A stretch of DNA of 9,783 bases. Origin: Deltaproteobacteria bacterium. GTDB lineage: Bacteria; Desulfobacterota; Deferrimicrobia; Deferrimicrobiales; Deferrimicrobiaceae. The stretch lies in NCBI GenBank assembly GCA_017889845.1, contig JAGGAJ010000061.1, positions 1 through 9,783 of the forward strand, in the 5' to 3' direction. The notes beneath the pieces are model-generated. The model ran no database searches, had not been told where the DNA came from, and saw only the letters and a program-made list of their open reading frames with translations. A program made the translations under genes and the position numbers. Below, in pieces: positions 5,413 through 9,783 of the stretch. Numbering within the stretch: the first letter of the stretch is position 1; every line of letters begins with the position of its first letter.

Positions 5413-6525
5413 GCTTTTCCCTTCGTAGGAGATCCGGTAGATCATCCCGGCCTTGTCGTCGGACACCAGGAGGGAGCCGTCGGTCATCACCTGCACGTCC
5501 ACCGGGCGGCCCCAGGCCCCGCCCCGCTGCAGCCACCCGTCCGCGAACACCTCATAGCCCGCTGCGCGGTTTCCTTCCAGGCGAACGAGGGAGACCCGGT
5601 ACCCGACCGGTTTCGAGCGGTTCCACGAACCGTGCTCGGCGATGAACACCTGGCCCCGGTATCCGGGAGGGAACATCCTCCCCGTGTAGAACCGCATGCC
5701 GAGGGAGGCGACATGGGCGGGCAGCTCCCGCTCCGGTGGCGTGAACGCGGCCGGCTTCCCCCGGGCGCCGAATTCCGGATCGGGATGGGCATTTCCGTGC
5801 ACATAGGGAAAACCGAAATGGAGCCCTTTCCGCGGCGCCCGGTTCAGTTCGTCCGGGGGGAGGTCGTCACCCATCCAGTCGCGGCCGTTGTCGGTGAACC
5901 ATAGTTCCGCGGTGTCCGGGCTCCAGTCGAACCCGACCGTGTTGCGCACCCCCGACGCGAAGACCTCCAGTCCTGTCCCGTCGGGCCGCATCCGCAGGAT
6001 CGCGGCGTAGCGCGGGTCGGCCCGCTCGCAGATATTGCACGGGGCGCCCACCGGGACGTAGAGCATCCCGTCGGGGCCGAAGCGGATGAACTTCCAACCG
6101 TGGTGTTCGTCCTTCGGGAAGCTTTTGTTGACGACTGCCGGCTCGGGGGGGGAGGAAAGGCGCGACTCGATCCCGTCGTACCGCAGGATCCGGCCGATCT
6201 CGGCGACGTACAAAGAGCCGCCGCGAAACGCCACGCCGTTCGGGCTGTGCAGCTTCCGGGCGACCGTGACGACCCGGTGGGTCCCTTCCGCGGTTTCGCC
6301 CGGGAGGACTGCGTACACCTCCCCCTTCCGGGTGCCGACGAAGACCGTCCCCCTCTCCCCGAGCGTCATCGACCGGGCGTTGGGGACTTCGGCGTACGGG
6401 GCGATGCGGAAACCCGGCGGAAGCCGGATGTCGCCTAGGCGCGCTTCCGACGCTCCTCCGGCCGCACCGGAAAGGAGCACCCCGATCGCAGCTGCGATGC
6501 CGAACGCTGCGGCCGTCTTGCGCAT
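5395..6525 (-). CDS. Exported PQQ-dependent sugar (glucose/sorbosone-type) dehydrogenase
   Basis: 376-residue secreted beta-propeller enzyme; the family oxidises aldoses or related sugars in the periplasm with PQQ and passes electrons to the respiratory chain. A signal peptide spans 1-25 (MRKTAAAFGIAAAIGVLLSG, then AGGASEA). Family stretches follow: LPPGFRIAPYAEVPNARSM, HSPNGVAF, EHHGWKFIRFGPDGMLYVPVG with H141/H142 where the catalytic base lies in soluble glucose dehydrogenase, GAPCNIC (C163, C166, a likely disulfide; not a heme motif since no His follows), SGVRNTVGFDWSP, and near the end GRPVDVQVMTDGSLLVSDD. No heme domain is attached. ATG 6525 has a GGGGGAGG run close by. It begins 26 bases after the VOC gene stop, so the two form an operon. 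The true substrate is unknown, and PQQ synthesis genes are not in the window. Confidence 0.88.
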   Translation of the reverse strand: MRKTAAAFGIAAAIGVLLSGAAGGASEARLGDIRLPPGFRIAPYAEVPNARSMTLGERGTVFVGTRKGEVYAVLPGETAEGTHRVVTVARKLHSPNGVAFRGGSLYVAEIGRILRYDGIESRLSSPPEPAVVNKSFPKDEHHGWKFIRFGPDGMLYVPVGAPCNICERADPRYAAILRMRPDGTGLEVFASGVRNTVGFDWSPDTAELWFTDNGRDWMGDDLPPDELNRAPRKGLHFGFPYVHGNAHPDPEFGARGKPAAFTPPERELPAHVASLGMRFYTGRMFPPGYRGQVFIAEHGSWNRSKPVGYRVSLVRLEGNRAAGYEVFADGWLQRGGAWGRPVDVQVMTDGSLLVSDDKAGMIYRISYEGKSGPSGQ

Positions 6526-6551
6526 GCCTCCCCCGGGCGTTCCGCCGCTCC

Positions 6552-7052
6552 CTACCCGCCCGCCATTTTCCTGAAAAATTCCTCTCCCCTGCGCTTCATC
6601 TCTTCCGGGGATACGTCTTCCCGGTGCGTGGCCAGGTCCCACGTGAACCCGAACGGGTCCAGCAAGCTCCCGGTCCGGTCGCCCCAGAACATGTCCTCCA
6701 CGGGCCGCTTCACGGTAGCCCCCGCGTCCAACGCCTTGCGGAACGCATCGTCCACGTTCCGGACGTAAAGGTAGATGCCGGCGGGCGAGCCGCCGAGCGT
6801 AGCCGGCGAACGGCAATCCATCCCGGGGACCTCGTCGCCGAGGAAGAACCGGGAGTCCCCGATCCGGAGTTCCGCGTGCATCACGGTCTTGCCGTCCGGA
6901 CCAGGCATCCGTCCGAGTTCCTCCGCGCCGAAGGCCCGGCGGTAGAAATCGATGGCGCGATCGGCCCCCCGCACCGTCAGATGCGGAGTGATCGAATGGT
7001 ACCCTTCCGGAATCGGCTTCACGGCCACGGCCACTTTCCTCGCTGCCTTCAT
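6552..7052 (-). CDS. VOC-superfamily protein, PhnB-like (glyoxalase/bleomycin-resistance fold)
   Basis: 166-residue cytosolic protein with one VOC module of the PhnB-like group. Visible family pattern: HSITPHLTVRGADRAIDFYRRAFGAEE (residues about 19-45), MPGPDGKTVMHAELRIGDSRFFL, GGSPAGIYLYVRNVDDAF, AGATVKRPVEDMFWGDRTGSLLDPFGFTWDLATHREDVSPEEM. VOC members bind a metal or small ligand and include glyoxalases, epimerases, dioxygenases and resistance proteins; nothing here selects among them. ATG 7052 follows AGGAG by 8 bases. The frame is open further upstream to 7322, but that stretch does not look like the family. First gene of the unit with the sugar dehydrogenase; divergent from the ComA-like operon. 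Confidence 0.87.
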   Translation of the reverse strand: MKAARKVAVAVKPIPEGYHSITPHLTVRGADRAIDFYRRAFGAEELGRMPGPDGKTVMHAELRIGDSRFFLGDEVPGMDCRSPATLGGSPAGIYLYVRNVDDAFRKALDAGATVKRPVEDMFWGDRTGSLLDPFGFTWDLATHREDVSPEEMKRRGEEFFRKMAGG

Positions 7053-7389
7053 CTCCACCTCTCCTTTCCTTCCCGGCACGAAAACCGCCGGGTTGACCCC
7101 CGCCCCGGATCGGGATTTGTCCGCAGCCGGAACGGGACGGACCGGTTGTTGCCGCACTCCGACCTTGCCGTACCTTTTTTGGATGAAGCGATGTTTCCGG
7201 TGGATTCCACGGACGGAAATGTACAGCCCGATGAATGCGGGAGTGGAATGGGGACGGTCGGCCCCCCCACTGTCGGATGTCTCCGAAGGGTGGACCGGGG
7301 GAAACAGACGGATAAGTCCCACATCTAATAGGAATGGAACGCGGCGGCCTGTTCACCAGGTGGATAAGGCAAAGGCGAGGGGGAATTCC
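7053..7389. promoter_or_regulatory. 337-base divergent intergenic region
   Basis: Separates the VOC gene (minus) from the ComA-like gene (plus). I see no convincing small gene. It holds a dyad at 7194-7219 (TTTCCG and CGGAAA arms around GTGGA-T-TCCAC, with three unpaired bases on the right) that could be an operator or hairpin, and a likely promoter for the plus-strand operon near 7301-7329. No clear promoter for the minus strand and no CRP or FNR box was found. Confidence 0.5.
7301..7329 (+). promoter_or_regulatory. Candidate sigma-70-like promoter for the ComA-like operon
   Basis: TCTAAT (7324-7329, 5 of 6 to TATAAT) lies 17 bases after GAAACA (7301-7306, which keeps only the ACA of TTGACA). 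Transcription would begin near 7336, about 54 bases before ATG 7390. The weak -35 suggests an activator may help. Found by eye. Confidence 0.35.
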
Positions 7390-8298
7390 ATGGAAAACAA
7401 CACCGGGCGGAGTTTCGGTTTTCTGCACATAAATGAGCGGAACGGCAAACCGCGTCGGACCGGCATCACGGAGATCCGGGGGCCGTACTACACCCCGCTG
7501 GGAAAACGCGCGCTTCTGGACATCCTCGAAACGATGGGGGCGTACGTCGACATTTTCAAGTTCAGCGCCGGGTCGTTCTCCCTGATGCCCGAGGATGCGG
7601 TGCGCGACCTGATCGACACCTGCCATGCCCACGACGTCAAGGTGTCGACCGGAGGGTTCATCGAGCACGTTCTGACGTTGGGGCCCGAGGCAGTCGACAG
7701 ATATCTCGACGAGTGCAAACGGCTCGGATTCGACATCGTGGAGGTGTCCAGCGGGTTCATCGCGATACCCGACGACGACCTCGTCCGGCTCGTGGAGAGG
7801 GTCCACACTCTCGGGATGCAGCCCAAACCCGAGGTGGGGATCCAGTTCGGCGCCGGAGGCGCGAGCTCCGTGGCGGAGCTTGCGGCCGAGGGGGTTTCCG
7901 ACCCCTCCCGCGCGATCCGCCAGGCGGAACGATACCTGGAGGCGGGAGCTCGCCTGGTCATGATCGAATCGGAAGGGATCACGGAGCAGGTCAAGTCGTG
8001 GCGGACGGACGTTCCGGCCCTGTTCATCAACGAGCTCGGGCTGGACAAGGTGATGTTCGAGGCGGCCGACCCGGAGGTGTTTTCCTGGTACGTCAAGTCG
8101 TACGGGCCGGAGGTCAACCTGTTCGTGGACCACTCCCAGATCGTCCAGCTCGAAGCCTTGCGCTCGGGGATCTGGGGAACCAAGAGCACGTGGGGCCGCG
8201 TGGTGACGTACAAGGGGAGCGGGAAAGCCGTTCCCGCCGAGGGGACCCCCGTGCGGCACATCGCGTCCCAACCGAAAACCGGGAGGGGCGCCGCATGA
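7390..8298 (+). CDS. Phosphosulfolactate synthase-like protein (ComA family)
   Basis: 302-residue TIM-barrel protein of the ComA family. Archaeal ComA adds sulfite to phosphoenolpyruvate in coenzyme M synthesis, and Bacillus has a relative for spore sulfolactate. Family-like stretches: YVDIFKFSAGSFSL with K57 where ComA has its conserved lysine (KFG), VKVSTGGFIEHV, CKRLGFDIVEVSSGFIAIPDDDLVRLV, KPEVGIQFG, AERYLEAGARLVMIESEGI and, near the end, NLFVDHSQIVQLEALRSGIWG. It is longer than archaeal ComA (about 250), with an added N-terminal stretch (1-35) and a C-terminal tail. ATG 7390 follows GAGGGGG by 6 bases. Its last bases overlap the next start (ATGA), so translation is probably coupled. With no comB, comC or comDE nearby, the actual reaction may differ. 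Confidence 0.82.
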   Translation: MENNTGRSFGFLHINERNGKPRRTGITEIRGPYYTPLGKRALLDILETMGAYVDIFKFSAGSFSLMPEDAVRDLIDTCHAHDVKVSTGGFIEHVLTLGPEAVDRYLDECKRLGFDIVEVSSGFIAIPDDDLVRLVERVHTLGMQPKPEVGIQFGAGGASSVAELAAEGVSDPSRAIRQAERYLEAGARLVMIESEGITEQVKSWRTDVPALFINELGLDKVMFEAADPEVFSWYVKSYGPEVNLFVDHSQIVQLEALRSGIWGTKSTWGRVVTYKGSGKAVPAEGTPVRHIASQPKTGRGAA

Positions 8299-9692
8299 CA
8301 CCGGTCCGCGGCTCGGCAGCACGGCGTCTCGACGAACCCCGGACGCAGGCGTACCGGTTGGCGTCGTTTATCTCCCGGGCGAGCTGGGGGGACATCTCCC
8401 CGGCCGCCCGGGAAGCGTTGAAGATCCGCGTCCTCGATTCCTTGGGGTGCGCATACGGGGCGCTCGACGGGGCTCCCGTGCGTATGCTGCGGAAGCAGGT
8501 GGACGATTTCGGGGGAAAACCGTTTTGCACCCTGATCGGGGGCGGGCGGTCCGCGCCGGACCGGGCAGCCCTCTACAACGGAGCGCTGGTCCGTTACCTG
8601 GACTACAACGACAGCTACCTGGCGAAGGGGGAGACGTGCCACCCCAGCGACAGCCTCGGCGCGGTGCTGGGAGCGGCGGAATACGCGGGGATCCCGGGGA
8701 AGGAGTTCCTCGCCGCCCTGGCGGTTGCGTACCAGGTCCAGTGCCGCCTCTCCGACGCGGCACCGGTCCGGGCGCGCGGTTTCGACCACGTGACGCACGG
8801 GGCGATCGCCGCCGCCGCGGGCGCGGCGAAGGCCCTCCGGCTCGACCCGCAGAGAATCGCGAACGCCGTGGCCATCGCGGGCACGGCGAACAACGCGCTG
8901 CGGGTCACCCGGACGGGGGAACTGTCGCACTGGAAGGGGCTTGCCGCCCCGAATGCCGCAGCTGCGGGGCTTTCGGCCGCCTTCCTCGCCATGCGGGGCA
9001 TAACCGGCCCGCGGGAGGTCTTCGAAGGCGTCAAGGGGTGGATTCAGGTCGTCTCGGGTCCCTTCGAGATCGACTGGGAGGGGGAGAACCTGGAGCGCGT
9101 CAACCGGACCATCCTGAAGAAATACAACGCGGAGATCCATTCCCAGTCGGCAATCGAGGGAATGATCGGCTTGATGGCGGAGGAAGGATTTTCGGCCGAC
9201 GGGATCGAACGGATCCGGATCGACATCTTCGACGTGGCCCACCTGATCATCGGCGGAGGGGCGGAAGGGGAGAAGACGACGGTCCGCACGAAGGAGGATG
9301 CGGACCACAGCCTCCCGTACATGGTCGCGGTGGCGGCGCTCGACGGGGAGATGACGCCCGCGCAGTACGCGCCGGAGCGGATCGCGCGGGACGACGCGCA
9401 ACGGCTGCTGCGGCGGGTCGAGGTGGTCCCGGACCCGGTTTTCTCGAACCGTTTCCCGGAGGAGCACGCCTGCCGGCTGACCGTGACGCTTTCGGACGGA
9501 CGGGTCCTGATCCGGGAGATGACGGACTACGAGGGATTTCACACGCGACCGATGACATGGGAAGGCGCCGCGAGGAAGTTTTACGCCGTGGCGGGCGAGC
9601 ACCTGTTCCGGGCGGACCTGGGTTCCCTCGTGAGGGCGGTACGGCACCTGGACCAGATCTCCGCCCGGGAGCTGGCCAAGCAACTGATCTGA
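8295..9692 (+). CDS. MmgE/PrpD-family protein (2-methylcitrate dehydratase-like)
   Basis: 465 residues, the usual family length. Members include 2-methylcitrate dehydratase (PrpD), cis-aconitate decarboxylase and iminodisuccinate epimerase. Visible marks: ISPAAREALKIRVLDSLGCAYGA near the N-terminus, then the core motif YLDYNDSYLAKGETCHPSD (D103, N105, D106, H116, D119), GFDHVTHGAIAAAAGAAKALRL, HWKGLAAPNAAAAGLSAAFLA, KKYNAEIHSQSAIEG and, late in the protein, DADHSLPYMVAVAALDG. The ATG overlaps the previous stop by four bases and has GAGGGG 6 bases upstream. No methylcitrate synthase or lyase gene is in view, so assignment to propionate catabolism would be unsafe. Its partner, the ComA-like enzyme, hints at a carboxylic-acid substrate derived from phosphoenolpyruvate; this is inference. 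Confidence 0.9.
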   Translation: MTPVRGSAARRLDEPRTQAYRLASFISRASWGDISPAAREALKIRVLDSLGCAYGALDGAPVRMLRKQVDDFGGKPFCTLIGGGRSAPDRAALYNGALVRYLDYNDSYLAKGETCHPSDSLGAVLGAAEYAGIPGKEFLAALAVAYQVQCRLSDAAPVRARGFDHVTHGAIAAAAGAAKALRLDPQRIANAVAIAGTANNALRVTRTGELSHWKGLAAPNAAAAGLSAAFLAMRGITGPREVFEGVKGWIQVVSGPFEIDWEGENLERVNRTILKKYNAEIHSQSAIEGMIGLMAEEGFSADGIERIRIDIFDVAHLIIGGGAEGEKTTVRTKEDADHSLPYMVAVAALDGEMTPAQYAPERIARDDAQRLLRRVEVVPDPVFSNRFPEEHACRLTVTLSDGRVLIREMTDYEGFHTRPMTWEGAARKFYAVAGEHLFRADLGSLVRAVRHLDQISARELAKQLI

Positions 9693-9713
9693 TGCGGAAA
9701 CGGGAGGTACCCC

Positions 9714-9783
9714 ATGAAAGAGGACGACAGGCACATCCTTTGCCGGCAGATCGTGGAGACGGTCGGGGACGCGGTCATCTTCG
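9714..9783 (+). CDS. Start of a probable PAS-domain sensory protein (3' end outside the window)
   Basis: Only 23 codons are present, beginning MKEDDRHILCRQIVETVGDAVIF. The QIVETVGDAVIF stretch looks like the first strand of a PAS domain, but so short a fragment cannot prove it. ATG 9714 follows GGGAGG by 6 bases, and the gene starts 21 bases after the PrpD-like stop, so it is very likely part of the same operon. Confidence 0.6.
   Translation, partial: MKEDDRHILCRQIVETVGDAVIF

Noticed and set aside
6684..6695. Cys-x-x-Cys in the sugar dehydrogenase as a heme site (CNIC, encoded near 6030)
   Set aside because: The residue after the second Cys is Glu, not His, and the same CNxC pair occurs in heme-free members of this dehydrogenase family; a disulfide is more likely.
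5395..8322. A very long minus-strand open frame of about 975 codons
   Set aside because: Only its last 376 codons (from 6525) look like a real protein, the sugar dehydrogenase. The rest is Arg/Gly/Pro-rich out-of-frame translation across the VOC gene and antisense to the ComA-like gene, as expected from GC-rich codon bias.
7488..9734. A 748-codon open frame antisense to the ComA-like and PrpD-like genes
   Set aside because: Its composition is Arg/Pro/His-rich without domain signature, while the plus strand holds two clear family proteins with ribosome sites and a coupled start.

Overview
The window is GC-rich, gene-dense bacterial DNA. It reads as a respiring Gram-negative: an exported multiheme cytochrome c, a NarK-type nitrate/nitrite transporter, an exported cytochrome P460, an exported PQQ-type sugar dehydrogenase, and CRP/FNR-type operators. 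The mix suits an anaerobically respiring proteobacterium or Desulfobacterota-like lineage, but no marker gene fixes the taxonomy, so this is a guess. I see no rRNA, tRNA, CRISPR array, insertion sequence or phage gene.

Layout: (1) Bases 1-2097, minus strand: narK followed by a diheme c-type cytochrome that runs off the left edge, probably one nitrate-respiration transcript. (2) Bases 2217-2960, plus strand: a two-helix, TrkA-N (RCK) potassium-channel-like protein whose selectivity filter is gone and which seems to start at ATT. It shares a compact divergent promoter region with narK. (3) Bases 3020-4080, minus strand: cytochrome P460, then a DinB-family protein, behind a near-perfect FNR/DNR box placed exactly 41.5 bases from a predicted transcription start. 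(4) Bases 4287-4928, plus strand: a short NAD(P)-binding SDR-like protein. (5) Bases 4974-5279, minus strand: a small sll1863-like coiled-coil protein with a perfect CRP-type palindrome, again at -41.5. (6) Bases 5395-7052, minus strand: a VOC/PhnB-like protein followed by an exported sugar dehydrogenase. (7) Bases 7390-9783, plus strand: a tight operon of a phosphosulfolactate-synthase-like (ComA-like) enzyme, an MmgE/PrpD-family protein overlapping it by ATGA, and the start of a probable PAS-domain protein.

Two themes stand out. The left half leans to nitrogen-oxide respiration and its toxic intermediates: NarK, diheme cytochrome and cytochrome P460, the last with an operator of the type read by FNR/DNR/NnrR regulators. 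The right end holds an enzyme pair, ComA-like plus PrpD-like, that fits neither coenzyme M synthesis (no comB or comC partner in view) nor the methylcitrate cycle (no prpB or prpC in view), followed directly by a likely sensory protein. This is the best candidate here for an undescribed pathway.
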